Assembly (NCBI RefSeq): GCF_030268685.1 | Contig: NZ_BSRQ01000012.1 | Span: 1-64,000 of the forward strand | Direction: 5' to 3' | DNA from: Microtetraspora sp. NBRC 13810 | Lineage (GTDB): Bacteria > Actinomycetota > Actinomycetes > Streptosporangiales > Streptosporangiaceae | Length of the DNA: 64,000 nucleotides | Shown here: positions 26,272 through 35,720 of the stretch, piece after piece | How the letters are laid out: each line of letters opens with the position of its first letter | Position numbering within the stretch: the stretch's first letter is position 1 | The notes under the pieces: model-generated | What the model was told of the DNA's origin: nothing | Databases searched by the model: none | Seen by the model: the letters and a program-made list of their open reading frames with translations, nothing else | Made by a program: the position numbers and the translations under genes

Positions 26272-27834
26272 ATGTTCTGGCGTGCTCGCATGACGTCAGG
26301 TAAGGCCATCTGCCTGAGCGACCAGTTTCCCGCGATCGACGCGACGAGGGTGATGGAGGGACACCTGCAGTTCGCCGGGTTGCCGGCGGTGGAGATCGGC
26401 AGAGACGTCGACTGGACCGCGAACCCGCACGGCAACCGCTCCTGGGCGCTGAACCTGCACGCGCTGCGCTGGATCGGAGGACTGGCCCTCGCGTACGAGC
26501 GCTCGGGGGCGCCCGCGTACCTGCGGCGCGCCTGCGACCTGGCCCGTCACTGGATCCGCGAGAACCCGCGAGGCGGCACCGGAATCAGCCCGTGGGCTTG
26601 GGCGGAGCACGCGGTCGCCTTGCGTGTGCCCGTGCTCGTGTGCCTGAGCGAGCACGTGCGCACTCGGTGGCTCTGGGACAGCCTGGCCGAGCACGGCGAT
26701 GTCCTGGCCGATTCCAGGCTCTACCGTGCCGGCCACAATCACGGCCTCGACCAGGACATCGGACTGCTGGTCACCGGCTGCCGGCTGGGCCGGGCGCGGT
26801 GGCGGGACCTCGCCGTCCGCCGGATGACCGCCTCGGCCGAGCTGGCCATCGACGCTCAGGGAGTGCTGCACGAGCAGGCTCCCCGCTACGGCGTGTACGT
26901 GCACCGGCGGCTCGGCGTCGCGCTGCGGGCGATCGAGGAGAGCGGCGTCGAGCGGCCGGCCAGGTTGGTCGCTCACAGAGCCGCGCTGGAGGCGTACGTC
27001 GCGCACGCCACTCAGCCCGACGGCCGGCTCGTCCCCATCGGTGACGGCCCCGCCGTCCCCGCACCCGGCTTCGCGCACGATGGGCTGACGGTGCGGGTGT
27101 TCGACGGCGGGTACGTCTTCGGCAGGACCGCGTGGGACGACCCGCGCTCGGCCTACTACTCGATCAGGTTCGGTCCGGGGCAGCGGTTGCACGGGCACGA
27201 GGACCACCTGGGCGTCACCTACAACGCCCAAGGTCGCAGGATCCTGGTGGAGGCTGGGTTCCACTCCTACGAGAAGACCGGCTACGTCGCGTGGACCCGC
27301 ATGCCGGAGGCGCACAACGTGCCCGTCGTCGTGACCGGGAACTTCCGGCCGGGTACGGCCACACGCCTGGTGAGCTCGGCGATCGAGCCGGTGCGGCAGA
27401 CGTACGAACTGGCCGACGACGCCTACGGGGTGACCAGGACGCGGTGGGTGCTCGTCAACCATGGGCCCGACCTGATGGTGGTGCATGACTCCGTCCCCGC
27501 CGGATCGACGTTGCGTAGCATGTGGCACTTCGATCCTGCTCTCAAGGTTGTGTCCCGGCGTGACGGCGTGGTGGTGCTCGGCGACGGGGACTGGCGCGTG
27601 AGCCTGGTGCAGTTCCCGGGAGCGGGGCAGGCGGTGCGTCCCGGCCTGATCTCGCCCGGCGGGCTGCGTACGGAGGAGGTCGCAACCGTGCTGTCGCCCG
27701 AAGCGGCCGGTGTGCTGACCGTGATCGTGCCGGACTGCGCCGATCCCACCGTGACGGCCTCAGGCTCCACCGTGACCGTGCATACGCCCGGCGGGCCCGT
27801 CACCTTCGATCCGTCGTACGGCCGGTCCATGTAG
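26272..27834 (+). CDS. heparinase II/III-like polysaccharide lyase family protein
   Basis: A 520-aa protein: an N-terminal helical (alpha/alpha) domain to about residue 250 (HNHGLDQDIGLL near 150-160) and a C-terminal beta-sandwich with the heparinase II/III signature region around GQRLHGHEDHLGV and ILVEAGFHSYEKTGY (about 305-345). Family members cleave uronate-containing polysaccharides such as heparin or alginate. No signal peptide is evident, so it may act in the cytoplasm or on glycan precursors. ATG 26272 has CAGGAG seven bases upstream; longer starts lack a ribosome binding site. The gene stands alone between remnants and the sigma factor. Confidence 0.85.
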   Translation: MFWRARMTSGKAICLSDQFPAIDATRVMEGHLQFAGLPAVEIGRDVDWTANPHGNRSWALNLHALRWIGGLALAYERSGAPAYLRRACDLARHWIRENPRGGTGISPWAWAEHAVALRVPVLVCLSEHVRTRWLWDSLAEHGDVLADSRLYRAGHNHGLDQDIGLLVTGCRLGRARWRDLAVRRMTASAELAIDAQGVLHEQAPRYGVYVHRRLGVALRAIEESGVERPARLVAHRAALEAYVAHATQPDGRLVPIGDGPAVPAPGFAHDGLTVRVFDGGYVFGRTAWDDPRSAYYSIRFGPGQRLHGHEDHLGVTYNAQGRRILVEAGFHSYEKTGYVAWTRMPEAHNVPVVVTGNFRPGTATRLVSSAIEPVRQTYELADDAYGVTRTRWVLVNHGPDLMVVHDSVPAGSTLRSMWHFDPALKVVSRRDGVVVLGDGDWRVSLVQFPGAGQAVRPGLISPGGLRTEEVATVLSPEAAGVLTVIVPDCADPTVTASGSTVTVHTPGGPVTFDPSYGRSM

Positions 27835-27912
27835 CCGTCCCTGGCCAGGGGAAAGGCTTTGCGGCCATCGGGTGATACACCACAACTGGCACTTCTACTC
27901 GAAAGGCTCTCG

Positions 27913-28473
27913 ATGACGGCCGCGCGAGTCGAACGACCACCGGATGAGTCGCTTGACGACTTTCCCGGCGTCTTCGACGCCTACTTCGATGAGATGTTCA
28001 GGTACGTCTCCCATCGCCTCGGGCCCGCCCATGCCGAGGATGTGGTGGCCGAGACATTCCTGACGGCGTACCGCAAACGGGCACGGTACGACCCCGCACG
28101 GGCGGCCGTCCGCAGCTGGCTGTACGGCATCGCCACCAACCTGGTCAGCAAACACCGGCGGGCCGAGGTCAGGGGGTTGCGAGCGCGGCAGCGGCACGGG
28201 TCTGGCGGGAACGTCCCCGGGCCGGAGGAGCGCGTGACCGACCAGGTCAGCGCGCAGAGCCTGCGGCCGGCGCTGGCCGCCGCCATCGCCTCGCTCAACC
28301 AGGGCGAACGCGATGTCCTGCTCCTCATGGCCCTTGCCGGGCTGTCCCACCAGGAGATCGCCGCCGCGCTCGGCATCTCGTACGGCACGGTCGGCTCACG
28401 ACTGAGCCGGGCCCGAACCAAGCTCCGCGCCGCCCTCGGCGACGCCAACCCGATGGGGGCCAACCATGGATGA
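27913..28473 (+). CDS. ECF-type RNA polymerase sigma factor
   Basis: A 186-aa sigma-70 family protein. Region 2 is at about 15-65 (VFDAYFDEMFRYVSHRLG, AEDVVAETFL, RSWLYGIATN) and region 4 at about 125-175 (LNQGERDVLLLMALAGLSHQ, EIAAALGISYGTV, SRARTKLR). ATG 27913 is preceded by GAAAGG at seven bases. It overlaps the next gene by eight bases, the usual arrangement of an ECF sigma factor and its membrane-bound partner. It probably transcribes its own operon. Confidence 0.92.
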   Translation: MTAARVERPPDESLDDFPGVFDAYFDEMFRYVSHRLGPAHAEDVVAETFLTAYRKRARYDPARAAVRSWLYGIATNLVSKHRRAEVRGLRARQRHGSGGNVPGPEERVTDQVSAQSLRPALAAAIASLNQGERDVLLLMALAGLSHQEIAAALGISYGTVGSRLSRARTKLRAALGDANPMGANHG

Positions 28474-29470
28474 ACTGAGCAAGCAGGTGCGCGAGCTGTA
28501 CGGCGACCCGCCGGCGGACGCGTTCGCCAGGGGGCGGGTAGAGGCGCGCATACAGGCGAGGACCAGGAGGCGCGTGCCGTGGAAGGCCGGCGTCGCCGGG
28601 CTCGCGGTGGCCGCGGCGCTGACCACGGCGATCGTCGTGCCGAACCTGGGAACCCACGCCGTGCCGGCGACCCAGGCCACGCTCTCCGGGAACTCGATTC
28701 TGCTGGCCGCGGCAACCAGGGCCGAGGCGGCTCCGACGGGCTCGTACTGGCACGTCAAGCGGCAGTACACGATGCGCTGGGACAAACTGTACGGCGGTAA
28801 GGGCCACACCTACCGGCTGGAAACTTCCACCCTGACCGAGCAGTGGGTCTCCACCGACGGGCGGGTCTGGTCCGGGCACAAGCAACTGGCCACGCGTCCG
28901 CTCGACGAGGCGGCCTGGCGACGCGACGGTGCGCCGACGGAGTGGAAGGTGGAGGACGGCGTCTACTCGACCGCCCCCGGCGAAGGCCGGCTGAGCGCGG
29001 TGGAGGAAGGGGGACCGTTCCGGCTTGGTGGCGAGGACCTGACGCTGACGCAGCTGAGAGAACTGCCCACAGACCCGGCGGCGCTGACGGAGTCGGCCCG
29101 CCGGGCGATCCGCGCGGGCGGCGTCGAGGAGGACTCCGTCTCTGACAGAGTGCCGACCACGCTGGCCGCGCTGCTGTACGAGCTGCCCACCACCCCCGAG
29201 GTGCGGGCGGCCGCCTACCGGGCGCTGGCGACGCTGCCGCAGGTGACAGTCGAGGAGGGCGCGAAGGACCCTCTGGGCAGGCCGGGCGTGTCAGTCTCGT
29301 TCCCACTACAGCACGACCAGCCCACCCGCGGCCGGCTGATCGTCGATCCCGGCACGTCGATGGTGCTGACCTACGAGATCACCCACGCACCGGGCAAGGG
29401 CGACAGGACGGAGGTGGTCCTCGCCTCGGGCTGGACCGACGCCAAGCCTGCGCCCCCCACCACCGACTGA
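28466..29470 (+). CDS. CU044_5270 family membrane-anchored protein (putative anti-sigma partner)
   Basis: A 334-aa protein: a short cytoplasmic N-terminus (about 1-38), one transmembrane helix (about 39-58, GVAGLAVAAALTTAIVV) and an extracytoplasmic domain that begins after SILLAAATRAEA. This matches the CU044_5270 family, which in actinomycetes is regularly encoded directly after an ECF sigma factor. It is likely the sensor or anti-sigma partner of the preceding gene; the ZAS zinc motif (HxxxCxxC) of classical anti-sigmas is absent. Confidence 0.85.
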   Translation: MDELSKQVRELYGDPPADAFARGRVEARIQARTRRRVPWKAGVAGLAVAAALTTAIVVPNLGTHAVPATQATLSGNSILLAAATRAEAAPTGSYWHVKRQYTMRWDKLYGGKGHTYRLETSTLTEQWVSTDGRVWSGHKQLATRPLDEAAWRRDGAPTEWKVEDGVYSTAPGEGRLSAVEEGGPFRLGGEDLTLTQLRELPTDPAALTESARRAIRAGGVEEDSVSDRVPTTLAALLYELPTTPEVRAAAYRALATLPQVTVEEGAKDPLGRPGVSVSFPLQHDQPTRGRLIVDPGTSMVLTYEITHAPGKGDRTEVVLASGWTDAKPAPPTTD

Positions 29471-29477
29471 CTCGGGA

Positions 29478-29706
29478 TCAAGCACATCTCCAGAAGCCAG
29501 GTCTCGCAGATGGCCAAGACACCGGGCTGAGCACGTCGAAGCCTTCCGCACCCGCGCTTTGGCCACCGGCCCCCGCACCTTCGTCCGGCTCGACGCGCTG
29601 ACCCGGAAGGTGCGTGGGGGCGGCCGCATCATCAACGTGCATGTCTCGGTGGCGACCCGCCGTCAACGCCGACGGCGGGCGCGAGATCCTCGGCCTGGAC
29701 GTCACC
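29478..29706 (+). pseudogene. IS256-family transposase fragment with frameshifts
   Basis: Pieces in successive frames read HISRSQVSQMAK, EAFRTRALATGPRTFVRLDA, RIINVHVSVAT and NADGGREILGLDV, the order found in the middle of IS256 (Mutator-type) transposases. A stop near 29530 and a frame change near 29663 break it. The downstream part is replaced by another IS fragment. Confidence 0.75.
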
Positions 29707-30333
29707 CGGTGTGTGGTCTACGGCGCCGAGCCCGCGCCCCGCCGGCCACACGATGTGATCGCCGTCCCGGGCGGGCGAGCCGGGCAGCGCCTGCCGCGGG
29801 CCAGGCCACGCGCGATGCGCACATGGTTGTGCGGCTCGGTCATCACCGCCCCTGCCCTGTTGATCGCCAAGGTCTTCGACCACGCCGAAGCCCGTGATCC
29901 CGGCCACGTCCGTCCCTGGGTCGTGCTCGTCGACGGAGCCCGCCACCGACTCGATCTGATCACCTGCGAAGCTGCCCGCCGCGGCGTCGGCGTCCACATC
30001 ATCATCGATTTCGTTCACGTGCTGGAAAAGTTATGGGCTGCCGCCTGGAGCCTGCATCCGCCCGCGGCACCGGCCGCCGAGGACTGGGTCGCCGGTCACG
30101 CTCTGGCCCTGCCGGCCGGGCACACCGGCCACGTCATCACGGCGCTGACAGGCCAGGTCATCACCACGGCCGCCCACCGCCGAGACGGCATCGACGCGTG
30201 CATCCGCTACCTCACCAACAGCGCCCTGATCGCCAACGGTCACCCCGACGAATACCGGCGTTTCCACCTCGCCCGGCAACACGAACGGGTCCACCAGAGC
30301 GACTACCAGGACGGATACTCCCTCACGACTTGA
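29707..30333 (+). pseudogene. ISKra4-family transposase fragment with internal deletion
   Basis: About 208 codons are open, but no start fits. AKVFDHAEARDPGHVRPWVV, LVDGARHRLD and VHIIIDFVHVLEKLW match ISKra4 transposases, and RFHLARQHERVHQSDYQDGY matches their C-terminus. The conserved block that should follow YLTNSALI (GWPIATGVIEGACRHL in relatives) is missing. It is joined directly to the IS256 fragment. Confidence 0.7.
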
Positions 30334-30506
30334 TCGCTCCAAGTCACTGGGGAAGAGCCACACCCATCGGAACTGGGCGTCTCGCTCAGGGTGCTGAGCG
30401 CCCTCCAACGTCTTGGTGCCGGCATGCAGGCCGGAGCCCGCAGTGGAAGGCGGCTGATCGGCCAGGCGGCGGACGGGAGCGAAGCCGTCCGCCGCCTCGC
30501 GGTCCG

Positions 30507-33500
30507 TCAGCTTCCCGGAGTGATCCGATACGCGCGGATGATCGTCTGGTTCATGGTGTTGCCGGCGACGTCGGTGAGGCCGGCTCGCAGCGAGACGAAG
30601 CCCGCACCCGGGGGATGCCGCAGAACGACCGTCCCCTCGGTTCCGGATCGCTTGACCGGCGCCGCGCTCCACGTGCTTCCGTCGTCGTAGGAGACGTCGA
30701 CGGTCAGGTCGCGCACCTTGGTCGCCGCCGTACCGGGCTGCGGACGGATCGTGACAGGCACGGTGTACGCGGTCCCGGCGGGCGCTGCGTTGTGCGAATC
30801 CAGCGACGGAGAGAACTGGACAGTGGACAGCGGCGGGCGGGATGGCGTGCCGTCTCGGCCCTGTCCGGAGCGGAACGTCCACGCGATCGCAGTGCGTGTC
30901 GACAGCACCGACGGAGTCCCGCGGCCGGCTTCCATCACCAGCCGGTACCGTGCCGCGCCGGAGGGCACCTCGAACTCGATGTAGCCGAGGGTTCGCTCGT
31001 CGGCCACCAGTTGACCGTCTCGATACAGGGCGATGTGACCTTCCGCCCGGGTGGACCTGCCCATGCGTCCCGCGCCGTCGCCGTACAGCGGCACGTCGAC
31101 CGCGATCGTGTCACCGGTGCGGGTCACGCCGGCGTCACCGACCAGGGCCGGTCCGAAGACTCCACGGTTCCACCGCTCGGCGTACGCGCGCTTCCGCTCG
31201 TACCTGGTGATCGGCGAGTAGAAGTAGCTGGACTCCCCGCTGGGCACGGTCTCCCGAAACTGGCGTTGCCAGCGGATTCCCTCGTCGGTGTTGAGGTACT
31301 CGGTCTGTGTGAACGGCAACGCGAAGTGGGTCGATGCGAGATACCCGCTGAACTTCCCGTCCGGTGGCTGTGCCCAGCTTGCCGCCGCGCCTTCGGCGCC
31401 GGGCCGATGTTCGGCGTAGTCGGTGCGAACGGCGGTCAGATCGGCCGGATCGACCTTCCTGCTGAATCCGGTCGGGATCCGGCCGCGGACGAACCATGAC
31501 AGCCGGTACGCGTCCGCGCCGTCAGCCCACTGGCCCGCCACTTTGGTCAAGACACCGTCATATGTCCTTTCAGGGCCCAGTTGCGCGCTCAGCATCCGCT
31601 CGAACGAACGGCCGAGGAAGGTGAACGTGTATTGCGCGCCGTCAGGCAGCGTGCCCTGGTGACTCGCCTCGCTCTGCAGCAGCGTGGCCGACGGGGTCGG
31701 CGAGTTCACCGAGATCTCCCGGCCGAGCCGGGCGTCGAGGTCGACGGTCCGCGCCTCGCTCAGCTCCAGCCCCGGATGGACCAGCATCGTGACGTGCTCG
31801 GCGAAGATCGACCGGCTGTCTATCAACCACCTGCCCTTGGGAAGCCGCAGAGTGACGGTGCTTTGACCATTCTCGATGAAGATGGGCGCCCAGTCCTCGG
31901 CCGGTACGTCGATCCGGGCGACGGCCGTGAAATACTCGCTTGTCGGCTGGCCGTCACGGTCGAGGTGTCTCAGCGTCAAATCGTAGCTCTCGATCTCCTT
32001 GTCCACCGCCAGTGGCGTGCTCACGGACACATCGCCGTCCCCAGTGGCGATCAGGTAGCCGCCGAGATGGCCGTCAGTGACGTTCACGCGAGTGTCGGCG
32101 GTGACGGAAACCTCCGCCTGTCCGTGCGCGGGCACGATGATCGTCCCGGGCGTCACCGTGAAGAGGTCCACCGGCAGCGGCCCGCCCTGCGCGTCCACCG
32201 CCCGAGCAGACAGCCTCAGCGTCACCGGTGCGGCACCGGCGTTGTGGTAGACCAGCTTCCTGGTGACCGGTTCGTCGTCGGTGTGCGGCCACGATTGACG
32301 GCCGAAGCTGACCGCGCCGGGCTCGGTGGTGACGGACTGCTCCGTTGCCCGCGCGACGTCAAGCCGTCCCGCCCCTTGGGCGAAGACGCCCAGGGCAGGG
32401 TTGGGGCGGGCGCCGGCCATCAGCGCCGCCTTCAGCGTGCCCGCCTGCCAGCCGGGGTGCTGCTCGGCCAGGATCGCGGCCGACGCGGCGACGTGCGGAG
32501 CGGCCATCGAGGTACCGGACTGGGCAACGTATGCCCCCTCGCCCGGGGAGGTCCCGCTCCGTGCCGCGGTGATGTCCACGCCCGGTGCGGTGATGTCGGG
32601 CTTCAGGGCGGCGTCGCCGACGCGCGGGCCCCGGCTGGAGAACTCCGCCAGCGCATCGGACTTGGTGACGGCCCCCACGGAGAGCGCCGCATCCGCGCTT
32701 CCGGGCGAGCTCACCGGCTCCACCTTGCCGCCGTTGCCGGCGGACACGACGAACAGGGTTCCGTACTGCGAGGTCAGCCTCTGCACGGCCTGCTCCAGCA
32801 GGTCCAGCTCAGGCGTGTCACGCGCGCCCAAGCTCATGTTCGCCACTCTGGCACCGTGTTCGGCGGCCCACTGCATGCCCGCCAGGATCGAGGACTCCTC
32901 GCACCAGCCGCCGACTCCGCACACCTTGCCGTCCAGGAGGGTCGCCCCGGGAGCGACTCCCCGGTACTTCCCCGCAGAGGTGGAGCCGCTTCCCGCGATG
33001 GTGGCGGCCACGTGCGTGCCGTGCCCCACCACATCGCGACCGTCGGGATCCTCGGTGAAGTTCTCCTGCGCCGCCACCCTGCCTGCGAGGTCGGGATGGG
33101 CGGCGTCGATGCCGGTGTCGAGCACCGCGACCTTCACCCCCGCGCCGGTCAATCCCTTCTGCCACGCGTCCCGGGCGCCGATCTGCTGGACGCTGTCGTT
33201 CAGCGACAGCTTCGCCAGCCCGTCGAGCCACACCTTGGTCACGCCGCCGGCGAGGGTGCGGGTCGCGCCGCCCGTCGTGAGCCCGTCCCAGAAACGCGTG
33301 CCGTACGTCTTGTCGACCCGAACCGCGAGTCCGTCGACGGCGGTGAGGTCACGCACCAGGCGAGTGCCTTCCGTGGTCAACTGCGACCTGATCCGGCCCT
33401 CGGCCGCTTTGCCGGAATGCGCGACGATCAGCGGCAGGTCCGCCCGGCGATCGTCGTAACCCGCCTCCAGCAACGTGGTCACGTCGAAGAGCCGCGGGTC

Positions 33501-33800
33501 GAGGCGCCCCTCGCGTAGCAGGGAGAACGCGTCGCTCGGCACCACCCGGATCCGCTCGCCGATGTCCTCGGCGGCGAAGGTGATCTCACTCCGGCCCTTT
33601 CCGGGCTCCACTGTGGTACCGGTCCCGGAGACGGTCACGCGGTCGCCGGTGATCAAGGTGACCGTACGACTCGGCGTTCCCGCCATTCCCTGGTCCGGTT
33701 GCCCGTATACAGCCGCCGCGGGTGGGGCTTCGAGGGATGCGGCCAGCAGTACGGCGACGAACAACGACGCTGCGGCCGCTCGGCTGCCGGCAGGTCTCAC
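30507..33800 (-). CDS. secreted subtilisin-like serine protease (S8 family)
   Basis: A 1097-aa preproprotein. GTG 33800 is chosen because GGGAGG lies six bases upstream and the product then begins with a signal peptide (RPAGSR, hydrophobic AAAASLFVAVLLAA, PPAAA). A propeptide region precedes the catalytic domain. The catalytic triad is visible: Asp in AVLDTGID near 228, His in GHGTHVAA near 260, Ser in SGTSMAAPH near 430. The 550 C-terminal residues form beta-rich domains (fibronectin or jelly-roll-like). It acts outside the cell as a protease. A longer ATG start at 33851 lacks a ribosome binding site. It stands alone, with remnants on both sides. Confidence 0.92.
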   Translation of the reverse strand: MRPAGSRAAAASLFVAVLLAASLEAPPAAAVYGQPDQGMAGTPSRTVTLITGDRVTVSGTGTTVEPGKGRSEITFAAEDIGERIRVVPSDAFSLLREGRLDPRLFDVTTLLEAGYDDRRADLPLIVAHSGKAAEGRIRSQLTTEGTRLVRDLTAVDGLAVRVDKTYGTRFWDGLTTGGATRTLAGGVTKVWLDGLAKLSLNDSVQQIGARDAWQKGLTGAGVKVAVLDTGIDAAHPDLAGRVAAQENFTEDPDGRDVVGHGTHVAATIAGSGSTSAGKYRGVAPGATLLDGKVCGVGGWCEESSILAGMQWAAEHGARVANMSLGARDTPELDLLEQAVQRLTSQYGTLFVVSAGNGGKVEPVSSPGSADAALSVGAVTKSDALAEFSSRGPRVGDAALKPDITAPGVDITAARSGTSPGEGAYVAQSGTSMAAPHVAASAAILAEQHPGWQAGTLKAALMAGARPNPALGVFAQGAGRLDVARATEQSVTTEPGAVSFGRQSWPHTDDEPVTRKLVYHNAGAAPVTLRLSARAVDAQGGPLPVDLFTVTPGTIIVPAHGQAEVSVTADTRVNVTDGHLGGYLIATGDGDVSVSTPLAVDKEIESYDLTLRHLDRDGQPTSEYFTAVARIDVPAEDWAPIFIENGQSTVTLRLPKGRWLIDSRSIFAEHVTMLVHPGLELSEARTVDLDARLGREISVNSPTPSATLLQSEASHQGTLPDGAQYTFTFLGRSFERMLSAQLGPERTYDGVLTKVAGQWADGADAYRLSWFVRGRIPTGFSRKVDPADLTAVRTDYAEHRPGAEGAAASWAQPPDGKFSGYLASTHFALPFTQTEYLNTDEGIRWQRQFRETVPSGESSYFYSPITRYERKRAYAERWNRGVFGPALVGDAGVTRTGDTIAVDVPLYGDGAGRMGRSTRAEGHIALYRDGQLVADERTLGYIEFEVPSGAARYRLVMEAGRGTPSVLSTRTAIAWTFRSGQGRDGTPSRPPLSTVQFSPSLDSHNAAPAGTAYTVPVTIRPQPGTAATKVRDLTVDVSYDDGSTWSAAPVKRSGTEGTVVLRHPPGAGFVSLRAGLTDVAGNTMNQTIIRAYRITPGS

Positions 33801-33971
33801 GCCGTGCCTCCCGCTGACGCGGTCCGCGCGTACTGGGCGGTGATCGTCCATGCCGACGGGTTCGGGTATGGCAATCGGGGAGAAGCGGGCATGCGGAAGT
33901 GTCCTTTCGGTTGGCTACACCACTACTCCCCCGAACCTCGTTCTTGTTTTCCCGCTACTTCATCCCTATAA

Positions 33972-34127
33972 GTGCCATCGCGGCCTGAGGGGGAGAATGC
34001 CGAGGGCAGCCTGGCGTTCGAGGAGTACCAGCAGTTGTACGTGGGCGGGGTCGCCGGTCCCAGCAGTGACGGCGACTGGAAGCTGTGGGACGCCGCCGAG
34101 TACGAACGCATCTACGACTTCGACTGA
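33972..34127 (+). pseudogene. C-terminal fragment of an unidentified protein
   Basis: A 51-codon plus-strand frame from GTG 33972 reads FEEYQQLYVGGVAGPSSDGD then WKLWDAAEYERIYDFD and stops. Codon usage and composition look like a genuine protein end, but there is no ribosome binding site and no upstream continuation. It sits beside an integrase remnant, so it is likely debris. Confidence 0.35.
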
Positions 34128-34247
34128 ACAGCCGGGCATCCGAGCACCTCACCCGCGGACGTCCACCGGAGCCGCCGGACGCTCGCCTGGCAAGGGAGCG
34201 CCGCGCCTTGTGAAGAGCGGGGCGGGCGGCGTCCCCGCCCAACGGCC

Positions 34248-34412
34248 TCACTGGAACAGTCCGTCGGCCTCCTTGAGGGCGTCCTGGCGCCCCGTGCGTG
34301 TAGATCTCCATCGTGGCCGAGATGCGGCTGTGCCCGAGGGTTTCCACCGCGTCACGCGGCGCGACTCCCGGCTTCCTGGGCAACGACGCGGTTTTGTGCC
34401 GCAAGTCGTAAG
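34248..34412 (-). pseudogene. tyrosine integrase C-terminal remnant, frameshifted
   Basis: The minus strand reads YDLRHKTASLPRKPGVAPRD, AVETLGHSRISATMEIYTH, then after a frame change DALKEADGLFQ and a stop. These are the HxxR-type box, the second catalytic His (LGHS), the nucleophile Tyr region (EIYTH) and the usual tail of phage-type integrases. The N-terminal and core-binding domains are absent. Confidence 0.75.
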
Positions 34413-34468
34413 GCGCCCCCACGCTGGACCCGTGGGGGTTCGGTGTGGGGGCGTACTGTTACGGTCGG

Positions 34469-35095
34469 TCAGTCCAGCCAGCCCGGCGGGACGTTGTGGT
34501 AGGTGCCGTGGTTTCTGGCGCGGTCGTCGAAGGTGATTTTGTTACCGTCGGCGAAATTGATGACCACCAGCCGGTTTCCCTTGAATATGCGGACGTCGTT
34601 GCCGACGGTGTGCACGGCGTCGAAGTCGCCGGAGAAGTCCGAGGGCAGGTGCGAGAAGGTGCCGTGTCCGGTGATGGGGCCGTCGTAGGTGATCTTGTTG
34701 CCGTCCTCGACATCGATCACGACGAGCCGGTCGCCCTTGAAGATCCGCGTGTCGGGGCCGATCTGGATGACGTCGTCGAAGTCCCGGGCGAAGTCGTCGG
34801 CAAGCTGCCGATAGGTGCCGTGGTCCCTGATGTGGCCGTCGTAGGTGATCTGGTTGTTGTTGTAGACGTCCACCACGACCAGACGGTTGCCGCCGAAGAG
34901 CCGCACGTCGTTGCCGATGGCGTAGGCCCCGCTGATCTGGCCGACGAAGTCTCTCGGCACGTTGCCGAAGGTGCCGTGCCCGACCGTCTGGCCGTTGTAG
35001 GTGATGGAGTTGCCGTCATCGACGTAGATGACGAGCAGCTGGTCGTGCTGGAACAACCGGATGTCGCTGCCGATGTGTAACGCGGCGTTGATCAC
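34469..35095 (-). CDS. protein of four tandem ~50-residue repeats, function unknown
   Basis: A 208-aa protein starting at GTG 35095, with AAAGGAGA six bases upstream. It is made almost wholly of four repeats of the pattern GxDxRxFxxxxLxVxxVxxxNxITYxGxxxxHGT, each followed by an aspartate- and phenylalanine-rich linker (DFxxDFD). There is no signal peptide. The spacing suggests a four-bladed beta-propeller or hemopexin-like fold binding a ligand on its axis. I do not recognise the family. It is monocistronic and flanked by remnants, so it may be horizontally acquired. Confidence 0.8.
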   Translation of the reverse strand: MINAALHIGSDIRLFQHDQLLVIYVDDGNSITYNGQTVGHGTFGNVPRDFVGQISGAYAIGNDVRLFGGNRLVVVDVYNNNQITYDGHIRDHGTYRQLADDFARDFDDVIQIGPDTRIFKGDRLVVIDVEDGNKITYDGPITGHGTFSHLPSDFSGDFDAVHTVGNDVRIFKGNRLVVINFADGNKITFDDRARNHGTYHNVPPGWLD

Positions 35096-35341
35096 TCGGA
35101 TCTCCTTTTCCGCCCTTGTCGCCGATTGTCCTCCCCGCCATTTCCATCCGGCGTGGCGGCTAATCATGATTCGAAGCGTCCTGCATAAGCTCTTCGCCTG
35201 GTTCACCGATGTGCGCAGGTCGTACTGAAAATTCCGAACCAAAAACTATGTTCCGCCTGGTGTCGAACAAGGGATAGGGCACCCGGGCGAAGTCGGGCTC
35301 TTCTCGCCCGGGTACCTCGGCACGCCGGTGACGGCGAGGGG

Positions 35342-35540
35342 CTATCGGTGGCTGCGGTGCGCGGTCTCCGGGCCGACCACCCGCAGCAGCTCCAGTGCCT
35401 CGAACGTCTTCGAGCCCGGCGGCGGGGTGTAGATCAGCAGCCGCTGGTCCTCGGCCGGGGCCGGCAGCGCCTCGTAGTCGAACTCCATCGGCCCGATCGC
35501 GGGGTGCCGCAGGCGCATCCGGCTGGCCCGCCCGACCTCG
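35342..35540 (-). pseudogene. C-terminal remnant of an XRE/MmyB-like regulator
   Basis: The minus strand reads MRLRHPAIGPMEFDYEALP, then EDQRLLIYTPPPGS and ALELLRVVG, the end of the MmyB-like ligand-binding domain found after an HTH in many actinomycete regulators. The N-terminal HTH and most of the domain are missing, replaced by unrelated plus-strand-looking sequence. Confidence 0.6.
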
Positions 35541-35569
35541 GCGGCGGCGACGTTGTGGACGACGACGGC

Positions 35570-35679
35570 GGCGCGCTGACCGTGGAGGCGCTGACCGCAC
35601 AGCTGGCCGCGGCCACGTCTCCCGCGCCGAACGCCCCGACGACTTCGTCAGGCTCGTCCGGGACTTCACCGGCTACTAG
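35570..35679 (+). pseudogene. short C-terminal remnant ending in DDFVRLVRDFTGY
   Basis: The plus-strand frame ends RAERPDDFVRLVRDFTGY and stops at 35679. The preceding codons are a shifted read, and an adjacent frame gives a more protein-like DDDGGALTVEALTAQLAA, so a frameshift separates the two pieces. The parent family is not identified. Confidence 0.35.
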
Positions 35680-35720
35680 GAAGGCTCGCGTCCTGCCAAG
35701 GTGTGCCTCTGGGAGCGATC

